Shown here piece by piece: positions 1-11,319 of a stretch of DNA of 64,000 nt. The notes beneath the pieces are model-generated. The model ran no database searches. It was given only the letters and a program-made list of their open reading frames with translations, and was not told where the DNA came from. The translations under genes and the position numbers were made by a program. Position 1 is the first letter of the stretch, and each line of letters begins with the position of its first letter. The stretch is from Strongylocentrotus purpuratus (lineage: Eukaryota; Echinodermata; Echinoidea; Camarodonta; Strongylocentrotidae). The stretch is taken from NCBI RefSeq assembly GCF_000002235.5, contig NW_022145613.1, forward strand, positions 13,374,981 through 13,438,980, written 5' to 3'.

Positions 1-92
1 AGCCTAATACTTGGCTTCAGAGAGAGACTATTAGAATTACATGTAAACTATTAGTATTACATGTTATGTATAATCATAGTACAGTTTGGATT

Positions 93-107
93 GGGGGGGG
101 GGGGGGG
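93..107. repeat. Poly-G run
   Basis: A run of about 15 G residues. Such runs are common in this window and are likely places for length error in an assembly. Confidence 0.8.
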
Positions 108-315
108 TCAAGTGTCTGAATGGATTACCGGTATGTGAATGTTATATTTGATTTGTATTGCTTTTGAGTTTTGTTATCATTTTCACATAACATCTTCTGC
201 TTTTCGGCCAAGGTATCCTTTGATCTATTATTTTGTCAATTTGTATGTACATGTACATGTATGACTGCTACATGTATACCTGTATTTGGTTTTATGTGTT
301 GCCATCTGGCATCAT

Positions 316-346
<31 letters not shown>

Positions 347-390
347 CCCCCCCCACCCCTCTGCACACACACAAACACACACACACACAT
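316..390. repeat. Poly-C tract followed by a CA repeat
   Basis: An almost pure C run (316-354, one T) is followed by a CA-rich microsatellite to about 390. Short frames crossing it encode only proline or glycine runs and are not genes. Confidence 0.9.
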
Positions 391-1171
391 ACTGTACACA
401 AAAACAAAATTCACCTGGTCCTATACCCAATTTTCAATTCAATGATGTTGCTTGCTTTTGTTAGACGGCAGATGGCTTGCACTCAATAAAAAGAAAAATT
501 ATTTGACTTTGAAGCTAATCTTGAGCTCTGGTATTGGAAACGTGTTTCGAGAAAGAATTGCTATAATACATTCTGGATTGTTTATCCTGCAGTAGATTGA
601 TTGTTTGAACCAGTAAAATAAAAACAAAATCCCCAAAATTGCTTGAAATCATCTTCAATAAAAACCACAACTCTCGTTTGCACATACGGTATGCTGTGTT
701 TAGCACATGGTGTCAGGCCTATATATTTACTGTTACCTTGATTTCCTTATAAATATATTTCTATGCTTACTTGGCCCTAAACATTTTGTTTGGCACTTGT
801 CATATAATCTTGAACATTCAGTGTACCGTAAGTTTCTATTTTTACCAGAACTCAAGAATATCGTTAATATTGTTAGGAAATCAGTTATCATTGATCCAGA
901 AAGTTTGAAGTGTTGCCAGAAAACTGTTTACCGTTATTACATTTTTCCACAGCATAAAGCAGTAAAATAGCATTTTATGTCAAATTACAAGAAAAAAAGA
1001 TCAATGCATTTTGAAATCATGAGCTGAAAACTTAAAATTGAACATTTACTTGTTTGTTTGTTTATATATTTATTTATTTATTTGTTTATCAATCCATTTA
1101 TTTATTACATCTTGTTCATTGTTTCCTGTTCTTTATTTCCTCTCCATTTGACCTTTGACCTTTGTATCCAG

Positions 1172-1311
1172 CCATGGCACGTGGACAGCAAAAGATTCAG
1201 TCCCAGCAGAAGAGGGCAAAGGAGATTGAAAAGAAAAAGAAAGCTGCCGCTGGAATGGACTCCAAAGCGGCCGGTCAGAAGGCCCTGACATTTAAGTGCA
1301 TAGTTTGCATG
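1172..1311 (+). CDS. ZNF706: ZNF706-like coding exon 1
   Basis: Acceptor CAG at 1169-1171 and donor GTTAGT at 1312. Translation from the ATG at 1174 gives residues 1-46: the lysine/glutamine-rich N-terminus and the first two zinc ligands (C42, C45). The exon ends in phase 0. Confidence 0.87.
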
Positions 1312-3925
1312 GTTAGTATCACACATTTGATTCTCAGCATAGTGTAGGGGTGTTGTGATCTCATCTGGCATAGCTGCCAGCCATCCCTATATTAATGAGA
1401 AAATGATTCCTATGTGTTGGTCTTTAAATTCATGTAAAAAAAGGAACCATAGATTCCTCTCTTTTTGTTTCTGAAAACTTTTGTTTCAAAAATATATGAG
1501 AAAGTAGTCATTATTTTGCCTTGAGAGATGCCTGATTTTTGCTGTGAAAAAGTGACATGCCAACAGCCAAGTTACCAAACTGTGGATCTTAAAGGCATCG
1601 TTTAACAATGTTAAATCTGAGATGCATGGCCCTATGTGTTATTAGTGGCTTTGATATGGTGTAATATTGAAGCCCTAAAAAAATTGAGCTTCAAAATGAT
1701 CATGAAGTGCCTAAAAAAAAGTAAAAATCTTTGAGTGACAGGTATTACCGGATTTCCCCTAATAGACTGTAGTGTTATGAAAACCGTTAGGAAAACGCAA
1801 TTTTTTTTCTCAATTTCCAATCATAAATATCTTGGTAATCAGACAGGCGGTCGGCTTGTAAAAGTCATGGGGTTCCTCGCTGACCTAAAGGTGTATTAAT
1901 CATCATTGTAGCATGAGCTAAATCCAGGATTTTGTTTTAGAATCTGAGGCAAAGTTACCCAATCCTTTAAACTTTTAAAGGGACTTGGTAACATTGTTCA
2001 GATGAGAGATAGTGGTGCTAAGGTAGCGACTTCAATGCTAGTACAATTAAAGATAATCTGAAAATTTGAGTGAAAACGGACCATTATTCATGGTACAAAT
2101 TGAGAAAAACTGATCTGATCAATTCCTTTATTCTCCCAACTATATTATTACAATTTAATTACATTTTACACACTGTAGGTGAATTGAAATCACACAAAGC
2201 AATAAATGGCTCTACATTCCATTCCAGACATTTCAGTGTTGACCTATTTTTGTATAGCCTGTTTTATGTCTTTTTTTCATGGGAAAAAGGTTGGGAAAAT
2301 TCAAAAATGGTTGGGAGAATTTACTGTTGATCACTGTTAGACGGTGTCATACATCGACTCCTTCAAAGAAAACCAAAGATGTCTTTGTGGTTTGAGAATT
2401 TTTTCAGGATTTTTGGCATGTCAGAGGGTAAGTACAGTAGAAGGAATATAGTAAGTAACATTTTATACAAAAATTAAGCAATTTTTTCATCAACCTTCAA
2501 CAATGTTACCAAGTCACTTTAAGGTACTGGGACCATTTCCCTGCATTTCCACCGATCACGTCATTTGCTGAAACTAAAGCTGGATTTAAGTGCACAGAGG
2601 AATATATGTTGTTATGTGCAAAAAAATAACATTGTATTGTTGTTGTTCATAGTTGCATTTGCATGTACATGACTGGTCATGTCAAGCTCTTAATAATCGT
2701 TGGCTGTCGGCACAAAGGCCTTACTGCCATTGACAAGATGTAGCTATTGGAGCCTTTTTGCAAGCAGCTGACAATATCACATTATGATATTATGTTCCTT
2801 ATCCTACCCTATGTTACCCCTAGCTTGAGCTCCTCCAGCCGTTATTAGCGCACATTGAAAATTCAAGTCCATATATTCTGCCAGATCCTTGTTTAACACC
2901 AGAGTGGGGGGGGGGGGGGGGGGGGCAGCTGTAGGTAAAGTGCTTTGCCTTGATGTGCAAACACACTTAACATAAGGGACTTTTAGATTTGCACAACGAC
3001 AACGTGGATTGTTACGATCGACGTCCTTTTAATGCACTGCCTTGAATGGACGTCACACGTATCCGTCCATGCAAATCTAAAAGTCCCTACTCCCTACTAA
3101 CATACCTGGGCTACTGTGCACATATTACTTGTGTGCATACTTGTTACCTATTGAACACACCTGTCTGGTACATAATGTATGCACATGCTTGGACAAGTTG
3201 AAAACATGTTCCTAATGGATAGTATGAAAGTAATCAATAGAGCTTGGTTCTCTGTGTACAAGTGATATGATATCATCTATGTAGAGAGGGAGAGCAGTAT
3301 GGACAGGATGACTTTCAAACAACAAGATTAGAACATTCTTAAAGTTTGTTGCTTCTTTGTAGTGCTGTGATAATACTGCAAACCATTGCAGCATTGGGGA
3401 CTGGTCTTACGTGACTGAAATACTGCTTTTGTTTTTGGTAAATTTACTCACAGCACTGCTTCTTTGCAGCTAATCGAGAATACAAAATTTGTTTCAAATT
3501 TTCCATCATTAGTAGCACTTGGGATTACTTTTAATTATATAATAATAATGATAATGTTTTATTTGCCCAGGGTAGCCACTTCAGTTATGAAACTGCTCTT
3601 CCAGCGGGCCCTGCATAACATAATATGTTACTACTACTCTTCTCCAATCTAATATGCTGAGCGCCTAGCTAGAAGGCAGAAGGTCCCATTGTTATGAGTC
3701 TTTGGTATGACTCGGCCGGGGTTCGAACCCATGACCTCCCGTTCATGAGGCGGGCGCTCTAACCACTGAGCCACCATGCCCGGTTACTTTAAGCTCCACT
3801 TCTACTATTCTTTGTTCATATGTCTTCTCAATGTTCCCTAGACCCAGATGCCTGACCCAAAGACATACAAGCAGCATTTTGAGAACAAGCACCCAAAGGC
3901 TACTCTTCCACCCGAACTCAAATAG
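1174..3925 (+). CDS. ZNF706: ZNF706-like small C2H2 zinc-finger protein (gene-level CDS)
   Basis: Joined coding segments 1174-1311 and 3842-3925 encode 73 aa; human ZNF706 is 76 aa. The product opens MARGQQKIQSQQK, the basic glutamine/lysine-rich N-terminus shared by ZNF706 and the SERF/4F5 family, and carries one zinc finger with C42, C45, H58 and H63 (C-x2-C-x12-H-x4-H), followed by HPKATLPPEL. ZNF706 is a small nuclear protein reported as a transcriptional repressor in stem cells; a role in amyloid modulation has also been proposed for this fold. The start is the first ATG after the acceptor at 1171, in a strong context (GCCATGG). The stop at 3923 lies only about 20 nt before the donor at 3944, so the downstream 3' UTR junction should not trigger nonsense-mediated decay. 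Family assignment is strong; function is inferred from vertebrates. Confidence 0.87.
1593..1966. mobile_element. MITE-like repeat flanked by TTAA, related to 17390-17735
   Basis: A sequence of about 375 bp bounded by TTAA on both sides, with loosely similar inverted ends. A clearly related copy lies in the opposite orientation at about 17390-17735 in an SNRNP40 intron. No protein is encoded. It lies in the intron of the ZNF706-like gene. Confidence 0.6.
1979..2518. mobile_element. MITE with TTAA target duplication
   Basis: The ends are inverted repeats matching at about 19 of 20 positions (AGGGACTTGGTAACATTGTT and its counterpart), directly flanked by TTAA at 1975-1978 and 2519-2522. TTAA duplication is typical of piggyBac-type elements. 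The 540-bp interior has no coding capacity, so this is non-autonomous. Confidence 0.75.
3536..3786 (-). mobile_element. tRNA-derived SINE-like element
   Basis: Read on the minus strand, the head (3786 down to about 3695) looks like a tRNA: an A-box region TGGCTCAGTGGTTAGAG and a B box GGTTCGAACCC. It is followed by an unrelated body and an ATT-rich tail at 3536-3557. A near-identical TTACTTT(T)AA flanks both ends and looks like a target duplication. The tRNA part lacks a paired acceptor stem, so it is not a working tRNA gene. Confidence 0.75.
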
Positions 3926-3943
3926 GAAACCTCCACAACCAAG
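3842..3943 (+). CDS. ZNF706: ZNF706-like coding exon 2 with stop codon
   Basis: Acceptor CCCTAG ends at 3841 and donor GTGAGC starts at 3944. Codes for TQMPDPKTYKQHFENKHPK and the end of the protein, supplying H58 and H63 of the zinc finger; TAG is at 3923-3925. The remaining 18 nt are 3' UTR. Confidence 0.87.
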
Positions 3944-5388
3944 GTGAGCTCCATCATTGGTACTCTCTCTCCCAGGCCTGATAAAAACCCAATTTTTTTT
4001 TTTATACTTTTCCTGATTTTTTTTCTTCTTCCCGATTTAAAAAGAAATAAAAAATAATCCTTATTTTTTTTCTTCCTTATTTTATCCTGATTTTCCCCGA
4101 TTCCCCCCTTATTTTCTCTATTCTTCTATTGGGTTTCAAGAAATATGAAATAGACCCAACCTACATGCATTAATGTGCACAGTTTCAATAAAACAAAAAT
4201 GATAACAGTTTTATTCAAATGATTTTGTGCAGAATGTTTTGTAATTGAAATGTATACCGTCTTCATGAAGCAAATATGGAACACTACTTATCAATCGATT
4301 CAGTAATTCTATGGTGGTATTAACCACTATTATCTGTTCTTATTATGCAGGAAGTGGATGATTAGGGTAAGAATGACATCACTTCCTGTTTATTAATTGC
4401 ATGATTAAAGAGAAGGTTGAGTTCTGGGAAGAGGTGAAAAATAATTTGTGAGCGTTATCATTCTTATTATGCAAGTGTGGAAGAACATCAGATAAGACAT
4501 GTTCCCTGAAAAGCATGGCTCTTCAAATGCCTTCATATTCTAAATGTGTCATGTAACATCGTAAAAATCGAGACAGATTTTTATGCCACGTGTTTGTGTA
4601 GTCCCATATACATCTTTCTGTGTACGGTGTTTGTATCTTTACCGAGACTTGGCTAAATTTCTTATCATTTTGATGATTCCAGAACCTTGCAATACACACG
4701 AATGCTTATATGCTAGATGATCAACATTTTCTGGTCGATTCCACACCGTTTCACAATGCAATCGCATGACCAGAACTCAACTTCATCTTTAAGGGCAAGA
4801 GTAGTACATAATCAACATTGAACACTATTATGTAAAATAATGTTTGAAAAAACTTGGTGGTACGATTTGTATACAAGGATTTAAAATACAGGTAAACTTG
4901 AGATCTGGGCATGCAATTACATTGTGGACGAAACTGTGTGGCACTGAAAGCCTTTGGGGAGGGTTATTTATGTAGTGCATAAGAACTAATGCATACTGTG
5001 AATTTTTGGTATGATAAAAACAGATTTAAAAAAATGAATTTAGTCTTGCTGGAGATCACATGCACTACACACATAAATATGAGAATTCACTCAAATGTTT
5101 CGTCCGAGGTTTTCTTCTATACCTTTTCATATTTTAGAGCCCTTTTTTACAGGACTTTTCTACGATGTTATTCTTCTGATTGACATACAAATACCAGGAA
5201 AGCAGAACAAAATATTTGTAATCTTTACCAAAACTCAACCTTCTCTTTGTACTATTGGTATACAGTAAAGCCTGAATTTCAATCTTTCAGTAATCAGTAT
5301 TCATGTCATGACTTGTGATAAACTGCAGATGCTTTTGAGTTGAATTATTTTCTCGGTTTTCTCCCCTCTTTTTGTACTCTGTATCCAG
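3944..5388 (+). other. ZNF706: Intron in the 3' UTR of the ZNF706-like gene
   Basis: Bounded by a donor (GTGAGC, 3944) and a good acceptor (pyrimidine tract then CAG, ending 5388). It contains a TTAA-flanked MITE (4409-4788) and no coding exon. Confidence 0.6.
4409..4788. mobile_element. MITE flanked by TTAA, family shared with 29145-29425
   Basis: Inverted ends built on (A)AGATGAAGTTGAGTTCTGG lie inside TTAA at 4405-4408 and 4789-4792. A second copy in the opposite orientation is at 29145-29425, also flanked by TTAA, and a diverged fragment occurs near 19965-20100. About 380 bp; no coding capacity. Confidence 0.75.
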
Positions 5389-5496
5389 GAAATGAACTGA
5401 TCTTTGAGCAAGATGGAATCTGTGATTATTCACTGCATGCTAACATTGTAGAAGAGAAAGAAGAATGCATTCTTCTATGACACTTAAGAGAGTGAC

Positions 5497-5540
5497 AGAA
5501 AGAGAGAGAGAGAGAGAATGAGAGAGAGAGAAAGAGAGTT
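5497..5540. repeat. GA microsatellite
   Basis: Imperfect (GA)n run interrupted by AT and AA. Confidence 0.85.
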
Positions 5541-6045
5541 GAGAGAAGCATGCCAGATTGAGAAGGAGGCTTTTTTAAATTCACTTAAGGATGCTTCGAG
5601 AAAAACAGAGAGGAAGACGGACAGTCAGACAATATGCTTCCACGTTCTTTAACCCCCCGCATGGAGATAAACACATTCACGACTTGAAAAGCAAGAATGG
5701 GACACCGATTGACATGACAGAACTGTATGAAATTAGTATTTATGCTACAAAAAGTCTTTGTCGGAAGAATTATTACAGTAGTCTCAGGAACCCTACGTCT
5801 GTGAGTATAACATTGAGAAAAGCCCATTGAGGATGCCTCGCTTTGGATCTAGGATGATTAGGCACTAGGGACGATTGGACCTGGCGAAATATCAAGGCCG
5901 AGCTATCCAGGAGATCATGAATCGATTGCAAATACTTGCACACATTTTCCATTAAGTACCTATTTTTAAACACCAATTTTTTTGTATACGAATGTGAAAA
6001 TTTGTCTCTGATGAAGTGCTTTGAAAATTTAAAGATGCGAAAATA

Positions 6046-6235
6046 TAGTCAAACCTGTCTACAGCGACCGCCCAAGGGAGACACGAAAAGTGGTCTTTGA
6101 AAACAGATGGTCTTTGTAGACAGGTTCCTTAAGTACATGTTTCAATGAGAAAGCATTTTCAAGGGAAACAGAAAATGTGCTTGTTGTAGACAGATGGTCT
6201 TTGTAGACAGGTGGCTACTAAAGCAGGTTTGACTA
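6046..6235. mobile_element. Tc1/mariner-type MITE with TA duplication
   Basis: Inverted ends TAGTCAAACCTG and CAGGTTTGACTA are flanked by TA on each side. Internal repeats of 'GGTCTTTGTAGACAGG' type are present. A related element with the same ends occurs at 41686-41878. Too short (190 bp) to encode a transposase. Confidence 0.75.
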
Positions 6236-6840
6236 TACAAAACACTGAAGTAAGGTCTGTTTAGATATGTCAGTCTGTAGCCAGCACTTGTACTCTGGAA
6301 ACCGAATCGCTCTGCAATGTCGGTCTCACCCTATTGCCAAGTTATCTTGAGACTCCTCCATCTTTTTATATGCATTATGTACAAAAGAAGGTTCATGTCA
6401 AATCTATGTCTATGTAGTATTATAACATACCGGTAGTTCTAGAAGTGTGGTGAAAAAAAAGCATACCTTACTTCTGTCATATGTGAACAAAATAGTTACC
6501 GTTATGTGCACTATAACATCAGCAAATGAGATGATGTTTCAAACTTGGCAAATCTAAAAGGAGCTAAGCTGGCTCAAAATCCAGGTAATTAAGAATGCTT
6601 TTTTGTTGGACCAACGAAATGTAAGAAACGGACAAAAACTTATGGAAGTAGCATGCATTGAGACCAAGTGGTTCTACATTTTAAATAACTTGAATGTTTG
6701 ACATTGGTCTCGAAGATTGGCATAATTTTGAAATCTTGTATTGATTATTTTCCAGTTTAAAGCTGAATGTTTTCATTTCTCTGACATGAGAATTTGAGCT
6801 TGTTTTTGTTTTGTATCTTAAATTAAAATGTCATTCTTAA

Positions 6841-6846
6841 AATAAA
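6841..6846 (+). promoter_or_regulatory. Candidate polyadenylation signal
   Basis: AATAAA downstream of the ZNF706-like 3' UTR exon. Position fits a transcript end near 6.86 kb but nothing in the sequence proves use. Confidence 0.3.
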
Positions 6847-6860
6847 TGTTGCAGACAATC

Positions 6861-9800
6861 ATGATTAGCTAATCGTTTCTGAAGCTGTGATATGGTTTAT
6901 GATGTATCTACGAAACGAATGCCGGATGAAATGCATTTAGTTTTAAATGGCACTACACTGTTAAGCTGCAGCACTTATACTGTGATGTCATTCAATGCAA
7001 ATGGCAGTCGCCCCCATGACTGCGATTCTTGGCATTTTTACCAGGAATTTTACTTATATCTCAACTCAAATTCATATTGAAGACCCTTATTTAGAAAAAA
7101 AAATAAGTTGTGTTTTGAAGCTCATCCATTAGTGATGTGCACTGCACTCAGTTAAGTCACAATGAGCTGGATTATGAACTTGACGAGTCTCGTTCATTAT
7201 CTGATTGTGACTGACCCTTTATACTGCCCTGTAAGGTCACTGGACAGGTGGTTATCTCATCAACTCAGCTCTCAGTTAACATAAGAAAAAGAGGATCATG
7301 GGGGACCAAGGTCACCGATTAGGCATCGTTTGTTATATAGAGGGCCCAAGTAGCTACAAGTAATGCAGTTGGCCTTTAAGCCAGTGAAGTGTCATCCATC
7401 TATTGGCCTTACATTTGATTTACATGTACATGTTCATAGTCAATACCATAGGCAGACCAATATATGGACTTTAATAGTACATTTGTGCTTGTGAAGAACT
7501 TGAGAATTATTGTAGGATTATTTTTCATGAACATGTAGATGTAGATATTAAAAAGAAGTTGTATGAATTGCTACATGTATGTAACAAAGGTAGATAATGT
7601 AGTTTCATATTGACATAGACTGTTCTTTCTTTATAAACATGTAAGGTAGTTGATATTTCGTAGTTACCAGTATATGCCCCGCAATATAAATGTTTACAAT
7701 TTTGGCACGTGTATTCTCCTGTACGGGCCCCCCCCCCCCCCAAAGTTTCAGTCATTGATTAATGGTTGCAAACTATTGTATTCTACTTCTATATTAGTAC
7801 AATGTGATGGATAACGGAATTTTATAAAAGATTCCGTGCAATGTGTCCCACACAACAAATTTCTTTTTTTTTACCCCGCATATTTCATTAAAAAAATAAG
7901 ATTCTCTTGAAATGACCATTGAATAATTGTGCTTTCTGGTATTACTACCAATAATAATAATTAATAATTATAGTGTTTATATAGTGCCTAACACTTACTT
8001 TGTCACATGGATTATATGTGAATGAACATCACATTTAATTCAGGACACATCTCACGGAATTGCCAAAATGGCCAGTTTGATTGGGCGAGATCAACAGGCC
8101 GCATTACGCTCACAATGAACATGACGGACAAAGAAAGAGGACAAAATATACAGTTCCTCATTCTACCCTCAACAATTGCTGTGGTAGACAAAGGAACATC
8201 CCTTCACTGCTATTATGTAAAAAAATTGTGTAGAACAGGTGTCACATGCATATTCACCTGTTCTACACATTTTTACATAATAGCATTGAAGGGATGTTCC
8301 TTTGTATAATGACGAACTGTATATTCTGTCCTCTTTCTTTGTCTGTCATGTTCATAGTGGCTATATGTGTACACATTTCATTTCATTATGCACTGTGTTG
8401 TAGAGCATACCAGAAACATGTTTCATTCGCATGAATTGTTTCAAGCGTTTATATACAAGGTACATTGTCTAATGTCTATGCTTCTTTTGTAAAGGGTTTA
8501 AACAAAAAATGATTGCTTATAACTTCCGCAGTTCAATATTGTGCTTAAAAAAATGGGCGTTTCCAAAACATTTGTTGTTGTTGGTGCCTTGCCACCTATC
8601 TTTTCATGCATTTGTCATGTAGCTAGTTTCCATCTTGTACATGAATTTTTGTATTTCCAACAAAATGAGAATTTGTTGATATGTGTATATCATGAGTGGT
8701 ATGTACAAACTAAAACCCAGCTCCTCAAAATATGATTTGTCCTTCCCCCATATAATTGTTTTGTAAATCAGTTGCAATTTCAATTCCTATCATACGGAGG
8801 CAGCAATTTATTTGAAGGGTAGATCCCAATGATATAACAAATATGTCTGTCATGTTTTTTAACCATATTGAAGTTAACTGATATTAAATTGTTCACCAGT
8901 TGTGACCTTATAACAGCTGATATCTGTTCCAACTCGCATTGTACATGTTTATACAGTATATACAGTATCCATACATGTACATGTTATAGTGTGAATGCAC
9001 TGATCTTATGTACGGTCGGCCAAGACTCTCAAAGACGTGGACTGATATCTTTTAATCTAACGGTTGGGCCCATATTCTACTCAAATTCAAACCCATCTCA
9101 ATCTTGGCTTATGCTTTTGTTCAAAATCAGGTTTAACAAAGGAAGTTATTCTGAAGTCTAATTCCCCCCTTTTTTTAAACGTGTTCTTAGAGGGAAACCA
9201 GTCTGAGATCCGAGGTTGGGTTTGACTGAATTGATACAATAAAGGAGTTTAAGGACCAAAGGTATGTATTCTCCTATTTTATTTAAACCTGATGCTAGGT
9301 CTAAAATCATGTTATAAGTCAAGATGGAAATCATAGACCTGAGACCAACCTTATTTGTTGAACCTGATTTTGAACGAAAGCTTTAAGCCAAGGGTGAGGT
9401 TTCAATTTTAGTAGAATATGAGCCTTAGAGTTCCAACTTAGATAAATGATGTGTTCTTGTAATTTATTAGACCGTGTGTAGAAGTAGTACATATCCGTCT
9501 GCTGAAAGTCGTAAAAATATTAACAAATATCCTTTGACATAGACTTAGTATCAATCGTGATTACAGTCATAGTATATTGAGAGAGTTGTGACATATGCGC
9601 ACACTTACGCACTCAAGGTCAATTCATGGAGTTCCAAATAGTGCCTCGCCACAAACAATCTCTGTGGGAGGGAACTAGAATTGAACCTCGAGTGCGTACA
9701 CGTGTGTGTGTGTGTCACAACTATCTGTCTCAATGCACTATGGTTATAGTAAAATGGTTTCTGAGCATTTACACTCCACATGCTAAAATGCATGCTTCTG

Positions 9801-10638
9801 TATCTTTGATACTTTGTTCTTATTAATACATGTATCACATATATTACAACTTATCAACGTTCTGACATAACAGGAAAGTAGCAATTGCATGATGCTTGTA
9901 ATTGTAATGCTCTTCTTGCTCAAATGCAATGTTTTGAATTTTTTTTTTTTTATTTTAATATTGATATTACCACTCTGCTGTCTTTCCAACAACGATACAT
10001 TGTTCTGTTAATCATGCCAAGACCTGCACAGAATTAACTTGCCTTCTTGGTCTTTTACTCATGAGTTTTTCAACATGATGTTAGGGGGATACAGACCAAA
10101 CTTAAGATTTTGATTCAAATTATAAGTTAGTTTCCAGTATTTTTAGGTAAAGTTGGATGTGAATTGCAATTTTCAATTCTTTTAGTATACTCTGCATATG
10201 GCATTACCCGCCCATTGCGCCCAAAGCCATTTTTGTAATTTCTAGTAAGGTTTTGAGGGTGAGATCTAATCGGCCTCTTTCATTCTACATGTAGGGTTTT
10301 TTTTTCTTTCTTTTTTGACCTGCTGCAAATATTTGCTATACATTTTTGTCATGTTTTCATTAACGATAGTGAATGGCTTTCCCTTGGAAGGCTCAGCTCG
10401 TTGTTTCCAGAAGTTTTGAAGTTATTGTTCTTGTGGAATAAAGGATGTACATTTTGACTTTTGACAAATATTACAAAATACACTGAAGCAACATTGGTCC
10501 ACCATTTTCTTATGTGTGTATTTTCTTCTTTTATGATGGAGTTCAGATTGTTTGTCTACTGGAATTCATTCAGGCACTTACTTTAGTCCATCTGTGGTAT
10601 CATTCTTCCAAATTGTTTTCTTGAATTTCTTTCATTTA
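6861..10638. other. Non-coding spacer between the ZNF706-like gene and the simple-repeat block
   Basis: Short open frames here have no recognisable protein character. A segment at about 7230-7382 resembles 41019-41167, so it is part of an interspersed repeat. A long imperfect hairpin lies at 8115-8354. Poly-C and poly-T runs occur near 7728-7741 and 9938-9952. Confidence 0.5.
8115..8354. repeat. Long imperfect hairpin (foldback MITE or hairpin RNA source)
   Basis: The left arm (8115 to about 8242) and right arm (about 8254-8354) pair over roughly 100 bases: TGAACATGACGGACAAAGAA pairs with TTCTTTGTCTGTCATGTTCA, and the inner stem around GTGTAGAACAGGTG is nearly perfect around a short loop. 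The left arm has an extra bulge of about 20-25 nt. No coding capacity. Confidence 0.8.
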
Positions 10639-10653
10639 CCCCCCCCCCCCCCC

Positions 10654-10688
<35 letters not shown>

Positions 10689-11131
10689 TCCCCTCCTTCT
10701 TTCTCTTTCTCCCTTCCCTCTCTCTCTCTTCCTTCCCCCTCTCTCTCTCTCCCCCTCTCTCTCTCTCCCTCCCCCTCTCTCTTCCTCCCCTCCTTCTTTC
10801 TCTTTCTCCCTTTCCTCTCTCTCTCTTCCTTCCCCCTCTCTCTCTTCCTCCCCCTCTCTCTCTCTTCCACCCCCTCTGTCTCTATCTTTCTCTTTCTCCC
10901 TTCCCTCTCTCTCTTCCTTCCCCCTCTCTCTCTCTTCCCCCCTCTCTCTCTCCCTCCCCTCTCTCTTCCTCCCCTCCTTCTTTCTCTTTCTCCCTTCCCT
11001 CTCTCTCTCTTCCTTCCCCCTCTCTCTCTTCCTCCCCCTCTCTCTTCCTCCCCCTCTCTCTCTCTTCCACCCCATCTGTCTCTATCTTTCTCTTTGTCCC
11101 TTCCCTCTCTCTCTTCCTCCCCCTCTCTCTC
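10639..11131. repeat. Poly-C run plus long CT-rich microsatellite
   Basis: A C run (10639-10654) leads into almost 480 bp of pyrimidine-only CT/CCT/CTTT repeats with higher-order repetition of blocks such as TTTCTCTTTCTCCCTT. It forms long open frames on both strands purely because of its composition. Confidence 0.95.
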
Positions 11132-11319
11132 ATGTGATTGATTTGGGATGGTTGTTTGATTGGTTTGACTGAATTTGTGATAGTATATTGGCAAAATGAA
11201 AAGCAGGTTGATTGGGTGGGGGGTTGATTAGTTTGTTGATGTATTGATTTACAATGTGATTGATTGACTGGTATATCGAGTTGTCAGTGTATTTATTACT
11301 TGATTGTTTGATGAATTGA

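Larger units (their letters stand above)
1..1171. other. Intron or upstream region of the ZNF706-like gene
   Basis: No protein-coding exon is recognisable here. The stretch ends in a good splice acceptor (pyrimidine-rich tract, then CAG at 1169-1171), so it is probably an intron in the 5' UTR of the following gene. It holds a G run (93-107), a long C run with a CA repeat (316-390), and at about 707-850 a sequence resembling 20160-20340, which marks an old interspersed repeat. Confidence 0.55.
5389..6860 (+). other. ZNF706: Probable 3' UTR exon of the ZNF706-like gene
   Basis: Starts after a splice acceptor and carries no convincing open frame. It contains a GA microsatellite (about 5497-5540), a short TA-flanked MITE (6046-6235) and a candidate polyadenylation signal AATAAA at 6841-6846. 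The end point is a guess; other AATAAA sequences lie further on. Confidence 0.4.

Noticed and set aside
3694..3786. Possible tRNA gene
   Set aside because: A and B boxes are good, but the acceptor stem does not pair and an ATT-tailed body follows; it is a SINE head. The same applies to 31220-31285, 35880-35935 and 36780-36850.
5591..5830. 79-aa frame MLREKQRGRRTVRQ...
   Set aside because: Lies in the probable ZNF706-like 3' UTR exon with an overlapping frame on the other strand of equal length; no family recognised.
10552..11194. Open frames of about 200 aa on both strands (Ser/Leu/Pro-rich, Arg/Glu/Gly-rich)
   Set aside because: They are created by a CT/GA microsatellite with no start context, splice sites or family features.
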